Origin: Aradus depressus
Lineage: Eukaryota; Arthropoda; Insecta; Hemiptera; Aradidae
Length of the DNA stretch: 64,000 bases
NCBI GenBank assembly: GCA_963662175.1
Contig: OY759214.1
Span: 2,046,001 to 2,110,000, forward strand
Direction: 5' to 3'
Below the pieces are notes generated by a model, which searched no databases, had not been told where the DNA came from, and saw only the letters and a list, made by a program, of their open reading frames with translations. The position numbers were made by a program, and so were the translations under genes. This document shows, piece by piece, positions 11,349-22,189 of this stretch (position 1 is its first letter; every line of letters begins with the position of its first letter).

Positions 11349-13510
11349 TAAGAGTGGGCTTTGAGGTACCGTTTTGACATATTTTCTGAAAAACAAATTA
11401 ATACAGCTATGTTGGTAGATAGGCAGCATCCAGAAACGAAGATGGTCAACCAAAGAAAGATTCAGATGTATCGAGAAAGTCCCATCCGAAGGACGACGTG
11501 CTCAAGTGATTTTTAACCGAAATGAAATGTCACCTACCCAGGTTTAGATACATAACATACGACTCATTATCGAGTATCTGACATACTAAAAGGCCCTCGA
11601 TCATAGCTTAAAGTCCAATCCGAAGGACGACGTGCTCAAATTTATTTTTATCTTCCCAATTAAAACATCTGACCTAAGTGACTTGGCTAGATTTCTAAAT
11701 GGCGATCCTGAGCTCGGTAAACTCCATTCTTCAACTTTCTCCCTTTTTACCGGTTTTTAGATTTAATATTTGTTAAAACTGATGAACAACCGGGATATCT
11801 GAATCCTATACAAAAATCGAAATAAAAATGTTTTTCGAAAAAAGTCGGGCTAAATCCCATTCTTCAAATTTCTCGCTTTTTAACGGTTTATAGGCTTAAT
11901 ATTAGTTAAAACTGATAGACAGATTTAGATATATCGGGAAAGTCCCATCCGAAGGACGACGTGCTCAAGGTTTTTTGAACCTAAGTGAAATTTTAGCTAC
12001 CTAGGTTTAGTTACATAACATAGGACTCATTATTGAGCACCTGACATACAAAAAGGCCCTCGATCATAGCCTAAAGTCAAATCCGAAGGACGACGTGCTC
12101 AAATTTATTTTTATCTTCCCGATTAAAATATCTGACCTAAATGCCTTGGCTAGATTTCTAAGTGGCGATCCTGAGCTCGATAGACTCCATATGTATGGTA
12201 AAATAAGTTACCGTTTGGTTCCAAATAAAATTATCAAGGAAGAAATGTGGAATATAAGTGGGCTTTGAGGTACCATTTTGACATATTTTCTGAAAAACAA
12301 ATTAATACAGCTATGTTGGTAGATAGGCAGCATCCAGAAACAAAGATGGTCAACCAAAGAAAGATTCAGATGTATCGAGAAAGTCCCATCCGAAGGACGA
12401 CGTGCTCAAGGTTATTTTTAACCTATGTGAAATTTCAGCTACCCAGGTTTAGATACATAACATACGACTCATTATCCAGTACCTGACATACAAAAAGGCC
12501 CTCGATCATAGCTTGAAGTCCAATCCGAAGGACGACGTGCTCAAGTGATTTTTAACCGAAATGAAATGTCACCTACCCAGGTTTAGATACATAACATACG
12601 ACTCATTATCGAGTATCTGACATACGAAAAGGCCCTCGATCATAGCTTAAAGTCCAATCCGAAGGACGACGTGCTCAAATTTATTTTAATCTTCCCGATT
12701 AAAATATCTGACCTAAATGCCTTGGCTAGATTTCTAAGTGGCGATCCTGAGCTCGATAGACTCCATATGTATGGTAAAATAAGTTACCGTTTGGTTCCAA
12801 CTAAAATTATCAAGGAAGAAATGTGGAATATAAGTGGGCTTTGAGGTACCGTTTTGACATATTTTCTGAAAAACAAATTAATACAGCTATGTTGGTAGAT
12901 AGGTAGCATCCAGAAACGAAGATGGTCAACCAAAGAAAGATTCAGATGTATCGAGAAAGTCCCATCCGAAGGACGACGTGCTCAAGTGATTTTTAACCGA
13001 AATGAAATGTCACCTACCCAGGTTTAGATACATAACATACGACTCATTATCGAGTATATGACATACGAAAAGGCCCTCGATCATAGCTTAAAGTCCAATC
13101 CGAAGGACGACGTGCTCAAATTTATTTTTATCTTCCCGATTAAAACATCTGACCTAAGTGACTTGGCTAGATTTCTAAATGGCGATCCTGAGCTCGGTAA
13201 ACTCCATTCTTCAAATTTCTCCCTTTTTACCGGTTTATAGGCTTAATATTAGTTAAAACTGATAGACAGATTCAGATATATCGGGAAAGTCCCATCCGAA
13301 GGACGTGCTCAAGGTTTTTTTAACCTAAGAAATAATAAGAAATTTCAGCTACCCAGGTTTAGAAACATAACATACGACTCATTATCCAGTACCTGACATA
13401 CAAAAAGGCCCTCGAACATAGCTTGAAGTCCAATTTGAAGGACGACGTGCTCAAGTTATTTTTAACGTAAATGAAATTTCAACTACCCAGGTTTAGATAC
13501 ATAACATACG
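11349..13510 (+). repeat. Right target duplication, then 134-bp satellite in a 576-bp higher-order unit
   Basis: Continuation of the SINE-derived satellite after the LINE. A larger unit recurs: AAATGTGGAATATAAG at about 12244 and 12820, spacing 576 bp. Each larger unit has one block reading GTTTTGACATATTTTCTG, one or two 134-bp units, and one block reading CTCCATATGTATGGTAAAAT. Some blocks have protein-like frames (for example LARFLSGDPELDRLHMYGK) but no continuous gene. Confidence 0.7.
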
Positions 13511-14696
13511 ACTTTTACGAAATTTCACATGTAGTATTCATAAAGGCCAAATAGAAAAATAGGATGTGACGTCAAAAAATTGTGAACGGGAGGGGGGTTA
13601 TGGGGGTAGGCCTAAATTTGAAGATAGTGATAGGTCATTAACGGATGATCGGATTGTCATGGAATTTCACATGTAGTATTATTGATGGCCAAATAGAAAA
13701 ATACACTATGTGACATCTTAAAAATTTGGTTTAAAGGGTAATCGGATTGTCATGAATTTCACGCAGTTACAAGGCGCTAGCAGTGTGGCCCAGCGTATTT
13801 AACTAGGTACTAGCGGTGGGGTCCGCCGTTGGAGAACTCATACTAGCTGTGATGACCTGTGGTTCTAACTACATACTATCTGTGGGGTCCGCAGTTGCAA
13901 GGCACCTACAAGCTGTAGGGCCCAGCGTTCCTAAAAACGTACTAGCTGTGGGGTCCGCCGATGCAAAAACATACTAGCTGTGATGCTGAGCGTTTCTAAC
14001 TAGTTACTAGCGGTGGGGTCCGCCGTTGCAGAACACATACTAGCTGTGATGCTGAGCGTTTCTAACTACGTACTAGCTTTGGGGTCCGCCGTTGCAAAAC
14101 ACATACTAGCTGTGATGCCCAGTGGGTCTAACTACGTACTAGCTGTGGGGTCCGCTGCTGCAAGGCACTTACTAGCTGTGATGCCCAGCGTTCCTAACTT
14201 CGTACTAGCTGTGGGGTCCGCTGTTGCGAGGCACATACTAGCTGTGGTGACTAGCGTTCCTAACTACGTACTAGCTGTGGGGTCCGCCGTCGCAAGGCAC
14301 ATACTAGCTGTGATGCCCAGCATTCCCAACTGCCTACTAGCTGTGGGGTCCGCCGTTGCAAGGCATATACTACCTGTGGTGCCCAGCGTTCCTAACTACG
14401 TACTAGCTGTGGTGCCCAGCGTTGCAAGGCACATACTAGCTGTGGTCAAAACGCACTGGCTAGGACGTCCAGCGATGCTATGTATTCACTAGCTGTCGTT
14501 TCCACAGTTGAAAGGCGCTTACTAGCTGTGGTGCTCAGGGGTCCTAAAAAATTACTAGCGTTACTACAGTTGAATTCCGTATGAATAATTAAAAATTATA
14601 ACATCATGAATGTACTGTCCAGGAACTGAATAGCCTTATAGGAGATATTGGGAGAAAAGTCAAAGTTCCCCGGGCAACGCCGGGTATTACTGCTAG
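13511..14696 (+). mobile_element. Helitron 3' part, 5'-truncated
   Basis: It begins abruptly inside a 134-bp satellite unit with TTTTACGAAATTTCACATG. It then has two about 140-bp repeats, a 66-bp array (about 13775-14555), the GC hairpin (14669-14684) and CTAG at 14693-14696. The base after CTAG is G rather than T, followed by TTACATAAATAAAGCTGA, which resembles a decayed Helitron 5' end. This suggests a second head-to-tail pair. Confidence 0.65.
13775..14555 (+). repeat. 66-bp minisatellite inside Helitron
   Basis: Longest + strand array of this family, about eleven units. The open frame it creates (14013-14492) is a 22-residue repeat of the type VGSAVARHILAVVPSVPNYVLA, judged to be a by-product of the repeat. 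Confidence 0.8.
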
Positions 14697-14732
14697 GTTA
14701 CATAAATAAAGCTGATAGGGATATTTGGAGAG

Positions 14733-15320
14733 GGCCCCAACCCCGGAACTCCCCCCTCCCCTCAACTGATATCGCTGAAATTTGACTGGTTATGTCCTCA
14801 GTGGATGTTAATTTTAAATACGAAATTTGATGTTGATACATTCATTACATCGGCAGTTATTGGGATTTTTGAATTTGGCCCCCTCTCCAGAACTCCCCCC
14901 TTCCCTCAGCTGATATCGCTGAAATTTGACTGGTTATGTCCTCAGTGGATGTTAATTTTAAATACGAAATTTGATGTTGATACATTCATTACATCGGCAG
15001 TTATTGGGATTTTTGAATTGAGTCCCCTCCCCAGAACTCCCCCCTCCCCTCAGCCGATATCGATGAAATTTGACGGGGTTTGTCTTCAGTGGATTTTAAT
15101 TTTAAATACGAAATGTGATGTTGATACATTCATTACATCGGCAGTTATTGGGATGTTTGAAAGGGGCCCCCACCCTGGAACTCCCCCCTCCCCTCAGTTG
15201 ATATCGCTGAAATTTGACTGGTTATGTCCTCAGTGGATGTTAATTTTAAATACGAAATTTGACGTTGATACATTTATTACTTCGGTAGTTATCAGGATTT
15301 TTGAATTGGGGGGGCTCTTA
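14733..15320 (+). repeat. 144-bp tandem repeat, four units
   Basis: GTGGATGTTAATTTTAAATA starts at 14801, 14945, 15089 (variant) and 15233, giving a period of exactly 144 bp. Because 144 is a multiple of 3, a 202-residue repetitive frame stays open and is not considered a gene. The array sits between a decayed and an intact Helitron 5' end. Confidence 0.8.
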
Positions 15321-15351
15321 TCTTTCCGTTCTCTTCCACCGACTTGCATAA

Positions 15352-17083
15352 TCTATATTAGTAAAGCTGAAACGGGGTTTGTGTGTTCCAGCATCACGCA
15401 AGTTGCTGTATGACTGTTCTATCCCTGTCAGCAGCACTAACAGATCGATATTCTCCCCAACTATGACCACATTTTCATGTTCCTTGGGTCTTTGAAATGG
15501 CAGTGTTGACGATTAGAAAGTTAGCATCCTCTTGAGCCTGCTTGACTTCAATGTCACACTCTTCAATATCTGTTTTGAACTGCTTAAAGTTCAGACGACT
15601 CTTGTTCTGGTCATTTGCCAAAAACTTTTCTTGAGCAACTTGATCATGCTTTTCTCGAAGATTACTTCAAGGGAACGATGTGTCTTCATGCGCCTCAATC
15701 TCTCAGATCTCTTTGTATATCATCTCTTTGTGCAGGATATTATATATATCAAATACAACCACAACCTGAAATCACCATGATCGACCATTTGTGAAACCCT
15801 TTCCATGCCAACCTCTTGAGCCTAATGACAGACGACGTCTACTCCTCCAACAATACCACTGCTTAATGACATTATCGCTGAAAAGGCGGGGTTTGTAAAA
15901 GCCACTCCCGCAATTTATTGGAGTCACCAGCGTCTCGGTCTACACGAGAAGTTCGCATATCCACATGTTGCTCTGATGTTTCATAATGCATACCACAGAA
16001 ATCTTCAAGTTCCACATTCTACATGAATACCTTGGCCAGAGTCCATTTTGCCAAAACCCTCTCCCACATGACGTGTGACACCTCCACGGGCATTCATATT
16101 CTTCATTAGTGTTTGTTTGCTCAATGGTTTGAGATCCATACTTGGAGCGTCTTATGGTGAGCGTCTTATTGCTTCATTGTTAGTAAATCATCAGGATAGA
16201 ATGTATAGTGAAGTTTAATAATTATCTCTAGAACTTCAATAGTGAGGAGAGAACAGTGGGTGTGATGGTCAGAGGGGCGGAGGCGGAGAGGGGGAAGGAG
16301 GCGGGGGAGGGGGTTGGGGGAACATGAATAGATTGAAATTGTCAATGTTTGGAAAGCTGTAGCGCGCTCACTATTCATTCCACAAACAAGTTGTGGGAGT
16401 GCAAATTGTAGAGAATTTATTCCTCTTAAGAATATTAAATGGTAAAAGAGTCGCTAAAGTCGATCGTTTCTGAGATATTTCGAAAAAACCTGAAAAATGT
16501 CGTAAAATTTCGTGTTTTCGGCTGCCAAAAGTTGTCCCGAGGTCGGTTTTGTTAGCAAATTCTGTTTTTTCCATCTTGGTACCAACATATACAAATCAAA
16601 AAAAAAAATCTTGTAACGCACCTTTTGTGAGGTACGCCCCTTTTTTCATACCTGCGGACTGGACTAAATGTCAAATGAATGATTTCAGATTTGAATTTTC
16701 CACACGAAAGTCCTTCATAAAAACGTATTTTGATATAAGAAAATGTATATCGAACAGTGGATATAGGTGGGAATCCCTTCCATATTAGCACGAAAGCGGG
16801 AGACGGAAAGTTTACCTAGCCAGGTTTAGTTACGTTACATACGGACTCATTAACGAGTAGTGTGGTGCCCAGGGGTCCTAAACAGTTACAGGCTGTGGTG
16901 TCCGCCGCTGAAGCAGATACTAGCTGGGGTGCCTGGTGTTGAAAGATTATAAGCCTTTTTACATTTGAATAATTGAAAATTGTAACATCATGAATGTATT
17001 GCTGAAGTATTGAATGGGATTCGAAAGAGAGATACTAGGAGAAAAGTCAAAATTCCCCGGGCAACGCCGGGTATTACTGCTAG
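15352..17083 (+). mobile_element. Helitron carrying a gene fragment, complete (1732 bp)
   Basis: The left end is A followed by TCTATATTAGTAAAGCTG. The right end is the GC hairpin (17055-17072), then CTAG at 17080-17083 followed by T. This is the A/T insertion context expected for Helitrons. Between the ends lies DNA unlike the other copies, including a broken reverse-strand coding fragment (15400-15880); only the last about 280 bp (16800-17083) resembles the family. Picking up gene fragments is a known Helitron habit, so capture is the likely explanation. Confidence 0.72.
15400..15880 (-). pseudogene. Captured coding fragment, frameshifted
   Basis: Read on the - strand, two pieces look coding: one with FKQFKTDIEECDIEVKQAQ followed by EDANFLIVNTAIS, and, after a shift near 15500, one with KEHENVVIVGENIDLLVLLTG. 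The ADAD(Y/F)LI...VVVVG.DTDLLV pattern is one I associate with an uncharacterised, multi-copy insect protein family. The name and function are not known to me. The breaks rule out an intact protein. Confidence 0.45.
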
Positions 17084-17094
17084 TCAGAAAATAT

Positions 17095-18150
17095 TTTCGA
17101 TCTTATTATTTGTTGGACTTTATCTTCTGTTTTTGCTCTTTTGGTGTCAATCGATTTCAGAATTTGTGGCTACACCCCGACTCACATGTACGTTTCCGCT
17201 CTCCCTCTGAATTTTCGATCTCTTTATTTTGTGGATCTTTACCTTCTGTTTTTGCTCTTTTAAGAGTCTTTCGAACTCTGCAATTTGAGGCTCCATCTAG
17301 ATCCATACGTAAGTTTTCACTCTCCCTCTAAACCTTCGATCTCTATATTTGGTGGACCCTTACCTTTAGTTTTTGCTCTTTTTGGGTCCTATTATCTCTG
17401 AATTTGAGGCACCAACCTTACTTATACGTAAGTTTTCACTCTTCATCTAAACCTTCGATCTCTATATTTGGTGGACCCTTACCTTTAGTTTTTGCTCTTT
17501 TTGGGTCCTATTATCTCTGAATTTGAGGCACCAACCTTACTTATACGTAAGTTTTCACTCTCCCTCTAAACCTTCGATCTCTATATTTGGTGGACCCTTA
17601 CCTTTAGTTTTTGCTCTTTTTGGGTCCAATTATCTCTGAATTTGAGGCACCAACCTTACTTATACGTAAGTTTTCACTCTTCATCTAAACCTTCGATCTC
17701 TATATTTGGTGGACCCTTACCTTTAGTTTTTGCTCTTTTTGGGTCCTATTATCTCTGAATTTGAGGCACCAACCTTACTTATACGTAAGTTTTCACTCTC
17801 CCTCTAAACCTTCGATCTCTATATTTGGTGGACCCTTACCTTTAGTTTTTGGTCTTTTAAGGGTCCTTTGACCTCTGAATTTAAGATTGCTCCTAGATTC
17901 GTAGGTAAGTTTCCCCTCTTCCTCTAAAGTTTTGATATCTTCAGTTGGTGGATCCTAACTTTAATCTTTTTCCTTTTTTGAGAGTCCTTCGATCTACGAA
18001 TTCCAGGCTACTCCCCGACTCATACGTAAGTTTCTTCTCTTCCTCTGCACCATCAATCCTATAATTGGTGGACCCTTACTTTTAGTTTCTGCTCTTTTGA
18101 GAATCCTTCAACTTCTGAGTTTGAAGCTACAGCTCGACTCACACATGAGT
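17095..18150 (+). repeat. 119-bp tandem repeat upstream of TMEM115
   Basis: The unit contains ACCTTCGATCTCTATATTTG, starting at 17332, 17451, 17570, 17689 and 17808 (period 119). Diverged units lie on both sides. The motif CTTATACGTAAG recurs in each good unit. The central units are nearly identical and the outer ones decayed, the usual pattern of an array homogenised in its middle. Confidence 0.85.
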
Positions 18151-18662
18151 TTCCGCTCGTCCTAAAAAAAATAAATAAATAAAAGGAAATCTGTGAACAT
18201 GCACTGGACAGTTGGAATGAGAAGCCCCGCCCCCCCCCCCCTCCCTACCCTTCTGCCTCTTCCCTCAGTTACAAATTCTATAACACTGCTGACTCTATTC
18301 CGCATTTTTATATGTGTGCAGGTGGTAGTTCCTTATATTTATTTATAATATTGTATTTATTAGGATGATTTAACTTTAATTTAATTTTTTACTCCTAATC
18401 GATTTTCTTTTTAATCGATTTAACCGAACATCAATTAGTGATACATTAAATATGTAAAGGACTTGAAAAGTATATCATTCATTCCTTGTTATTAACATTT
18501 TATTTAAATTAATTTTACAAAAATAATTATTTTTTAAAATGTATTATCACAATTTTCATTATGACATTAAAAAATTAAAGAAATTAAAGCCCTCTTCAAG
18601 TTTTGCCAAATGTCAAAACCTGATCATTGAAGCAGTTTAGTCATGTTTGACTGTTATAGAAG
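18151..18662 (+). other. Upstream region of TMEM115
   Basis: It contains a C-run (about 18229-18242) and AT-rich sequence. It should include the promoter and 5' UTR of the gene starting at 18663, but no TATA box or initiator could be chosen with confidence. Confidence 0.3.
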
Positions 18663-19369
18663 ATGGCGTCATTTAAAATATTGAGTAAAAATGTACCTTA
18701 CTTAGGACAACAGTTTTCAGCTCTTTTAAATAATACCAGTATCTCAGTTAAAATTATTAGTGTTGTGATTTTTTGTACATACTTTCTCTCGTTTTCTGAA
18801 GAGGCCATCCGACTATTGAGTGTTACACCAGGCTACATCCTCCCACCATCTTTTTGGATATGGACAGCTTGTACTTACTGTTTTCTTGAAATACATTTTT
18901 GGGAAGTTATTGTTGATATACTGACAATTAGTCTTTGTGGAAAACTAATAGAACCGCTATGGGGACAATTGGAGTTGTTGATATTTTTTGCTATAGTTAA
19001 TATCGGTGTGGGTTTGTTGAGCGCTTCCTTTTATTTATTTCTCTATATGTGCACATTTAATACAGACGTTTTATTCTATGTTCATATCCATGGTTTGGCT
19101 GGATTCATTGCTGGTCTTTCCGTTGCTGTGAAACAGATTATGCCAGATCATATGATTGTGAAAACTCCTATTGGAAAAATAACAAATAGGAATGTTCCTT
19201 TATTGATAGTTTTTTTCTCGGTTGTGCTCTATGTTTGCGGTTTGATGGAAGGTACCAATCCGACGATGCTGACTGCTGGTCTCTTGGTCAGTTGGACCTA
19301 TCTCAGATTCTATCAACGACACAGCAATGGAACCAGGGGAGATCTCGCTGATAACTTCACTTTTGCCAG
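18663..19369 (+). CDS. TMEM115: TMEM115 homologue, exon 1 (coding)
   Basis: The start sits in a good context (GAAGATGGCG) and the exon encodes 235 residues plus two bases. It has several hydrophobic membrane segments (about residues 27-45, 60-95, 104-130, 137-158, 178-195). Motifs recalled from the TMEM115/DUF1751 family are VTPGY (54-58), FWIWT (64-68), EPLWG (97-101), ELLIFF (104-109), HIHG (141-144) and WTYLRFYQRH (211-220). TMEM115 is a Golgi multi-spanning rhomboid-like protein implicated in retrograde Golgi-to-ER transport. The exon ends at TTTGCCAG before a GTGATC donor and leaves two bases (AG) of a codon, completed by exon 2. Confidence 0.92.
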
Positions 19370-21148
19370 GTGATCATTTTGTTATTATATATTTGAGAAA
19401 TAATGATATAGAAATATAATTTATAATTAGCACTTCCATAAAACAGTTTCTTTTGTCATGAGTATATATTTTTTTTCCACCATCTACCTCCAACAGTATT
19501 AGTCTTCTCCTTATTTCAATGGTGTTTTGATATATTTGTTCCCTAATGATGTCGCTCATGAGCACTTTAGCCCAACTTTCAACAGACGATAGAAATATTG
19601 AGTAAAGTTAAAATTGGTTTTTTTCTCACTTTTTCCAATTGCTTTACACCCTAAAACAATGAATAATAATGCCGCACTTATCTTTTAAACAATTTTGAGA
19701 ACAATTAACTTTAAGCTAAACAGTCCCTTTCATAATCAGATCTGTACATCATTATTTATTTAAGTGTTTTATTGTTAATCATATCATATTATATTCCTTG
19801 AAGAGTAAAATTGTTAACCCTTATTTTTTGCTTTTTAGAAACTAGCAATTACAGACGTTTTGGGAAGTACTCCCATCATGTTTCTACACTTTGCTCTTTA
19901 CAGAAAATGTTTATTGAGTCGACCGCTATATTCAAATATGAAGTCAAGACTCACAGAAACGGAAGTAGAAAATAATATAATTCGCATCTTAAAGAAATAA
20001 AAAGATGTTTCTAGTCGCGTCGAAATAATACTATTTTAAAGTATTTTGGTATAAATATAATTTTAGAAAGCTTAAACGTACAAAAATGAAAAAAGAAAAT
20101 TATAAATATGAGACCTGGAATAGAGCCTTTTGCCCTCACATTAGTGAAGTGACGAGATGTTTAGATGTTTTATACATGTAAATATTTCATAACGCAACTT
20201 TCGGGTTGACCAAGATAGGGAGTGGTAAATTCTCAAGGAGCTCCTTACAATCCCAACATTTTCAGTCACGAGATTCTGGAGTTTCATTTATCACATGTAA
20301 TTTAGTTATATTATTAGATATTATTGGATTCTTTTATACTTAATTAGCAGGTTGCCCGTTCGGTAACTTTATATTATATTACTTTACCGATTTGTGAGGT
20401 CTCTTGTTTGAAGCGAAATGTATTCTTGAAAACGGCATGGCTCTTCGATGTTTCGTTATCAAAATGCACGAAGGGCCACCAGCTGTTCTCTCCAATTTCC
20501 GCTCTGCTATTTTGAATTTTCTAGTTAACAGACGTTTCTTGTCTATAATGATTAATAAAGTCCACAGTATCTTTTCAATGTAGAAGGAATGCGAGATTCT
20601 GTCGTGTAAATGAAAATTCAATATTTGGCCAACGTTTCGGAAACTATTTATTTTCTTATTCAGGGCCTTATAATGTCTTGAGTGGGTGTGTGCGGTGGAG
20701 GTGTTCAGAGTTTGTGAGACGAACTATAAATAGTTTACGAAACGTTGGCCAAATATTGAATTTTCATTTACACGACAGAACCTCGAATTCCTTCTACATT
20801 TTCTTGTCTAGTTCTGCTGATTATTGATGTATGTATGGGCTGGGTAGTAATGGCTGCGACCCCTGCTGGACATATTGCCACGAAGCATAAAATGACTGCT
20901 TCTCTTTAAGGCTTCATCAGATTTTCATATAATTTCACACATTTCTCTTGAGCCCTGTTATAGTTACTATCCGGGCAATGGCGGGTAACCTCCTCATTAA
21001 AAAAAATAAATAAAAATGTATCTTTATTTTGCACCCCGATTTTATTGCATATCAACATCATGACCCGATATTTGTTTAATACAAAATATCTGTAAGTTAT
21101 TTTTGATACTCGGCCCATATTGAGAGTATGTTGTTGTGTTGTTGACAG
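19370..21148 (+). other. TMEM115 intron 1
   Basis: 1779 bp, GT at the left and CAG at the right (GTTGTTGACAG). Apart from the inverted repeat at 20577-20800 it is AT-rich with nothing recognised. Confidence 0.8.
20577..20800. mobile_element. Palindromic Penelope-like fragment
   Basis: Two 74-bp arms (20577-20650 and 20727-20800), near-perfect inverted copies with a few mismatches, flank a 76-bp spacer. Both arms contain the motif GGCCAACGTTTCG. On the - strand, GGCCCTGAATA and CCGAAACGTTGGCC are arranged as in a decayed hammerhead-type motif, which Penelope-like elements carry at their termini. Class assignment is tentative. Confidence 0.45.
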
Positions 21149-21325
21149 TTTCTTCCCGACAGTGAGCCAGCCTCCCATCTCCATCTTGGCCAACACTGTG
21201 CACAGCGGACTGGTTAGGATTGGTCTCTGTAGGAGGACGGTCCGCAAGTTTGACCTGGCTGCAGCTCCTACAGGAGTCACTGTTACCCTTTCGGGGGGCG
21301 ATCTGCAAGACATGGAGAGACGCAG
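21149..21325 (+). CDS. TMEM115: TMEM115 homologue, exon 2 (coding)
   Basis: Its first base completes AGT (Ser), and the frame continues FFPTVSQPPISILANTVH, RTVRKFDLAAAP and LSGGDLQDMERR. This corresponds to the family region with FFPE.LQP, a KRYDVGAP-like stretch and DPQDAERRR. The acceptor is GTTGACAG and the donor CGCAG/GTGAGC. It ends with two bases (AG) that exon 3 completes to AGA, giving the RRR-Q junction. Coding length 177 nt. It encodes the start of the cytosolic tail. Confidence 0.9.
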
Positions 21326-22189
21326 GTGAGCACAGTTCAAGAAGAAGGGGGTTATGTAATGTCGTATTATAATATTCTCTTGTGAAGCTAAGATTTTACC
21401 ATGTAGAAGTGGGAACAACATTTTCACATAACTTACTTTCTGAGATTTTTCGACATTACAAATTCAAATATGAGAAGGCAGAGAGACAGACATAACTTAC
21501 AGACTCAAATGACGAGGCAGTGAATGATGGGTACAGGACTGACAACCCCATCGCCAATATTTTCCGTGTCTTCTCTCGGGAATCTCTCCTCTACTACTTT
21601 TTATTTCTTGGAGTTCCTCACCCCGATTACTCACTTTCTTCCTCCCCGTGCCGTCCAACCAACCAGCTACATGGTTAGAACTTCTTGACAACTTGACCAA
21701 GTCCTCTCTAGGTGTGAGCTCTCATCATAAGAGTGAAAGAACACACCCTCAGAACCCTTCACTCTAAGACGTCATTGTCAAGAGACCGTTTAAATTACTT
21801 TACACAATTTCTGAACATTTTTGCGTTTATTTCCGTTCTCTTCTCGATACTTTTGTGTATGATGAGAGCTCACTCCAGTAGAAAAAAACTAATTGCACTC
21901 ACTGTCTAAAATTCATTTCCAACTGAAATATTGAACTAGGAACTCGGAGAAGCTGTCTATGTGCCCATCCTATATCTGGGAGACTATATAAACTATAATA
22001 CTTAAACTTTGCACAAAATGAAAGAGTGGTATGGTAGATCTAGCGATAAACATAGTATACAGGTGTGGGAAGTAGCTATGATGGTGTAATCTTGGAGTTC
22101 CGAGAGGTTTCCTCAAACCTTGCTTCAAAGAACCTTTATATAATATATTTCTGAACATATAACGAACTATATTGAAACGTACCTGCTAC

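Noticed and set aside
14013..14492. 159-residue open frame in the 66-bp array
   Set aside because: It consists only of the repeat unit, and similar frames arise in every array of this family. No start context or neighbouring signal supports a gene.
14805..15413. 202-residue open frame
   Set aside because: Explained by the 144-bp repeat, a multiple of 3 without stops in that frame. It runs into a Helitron end.
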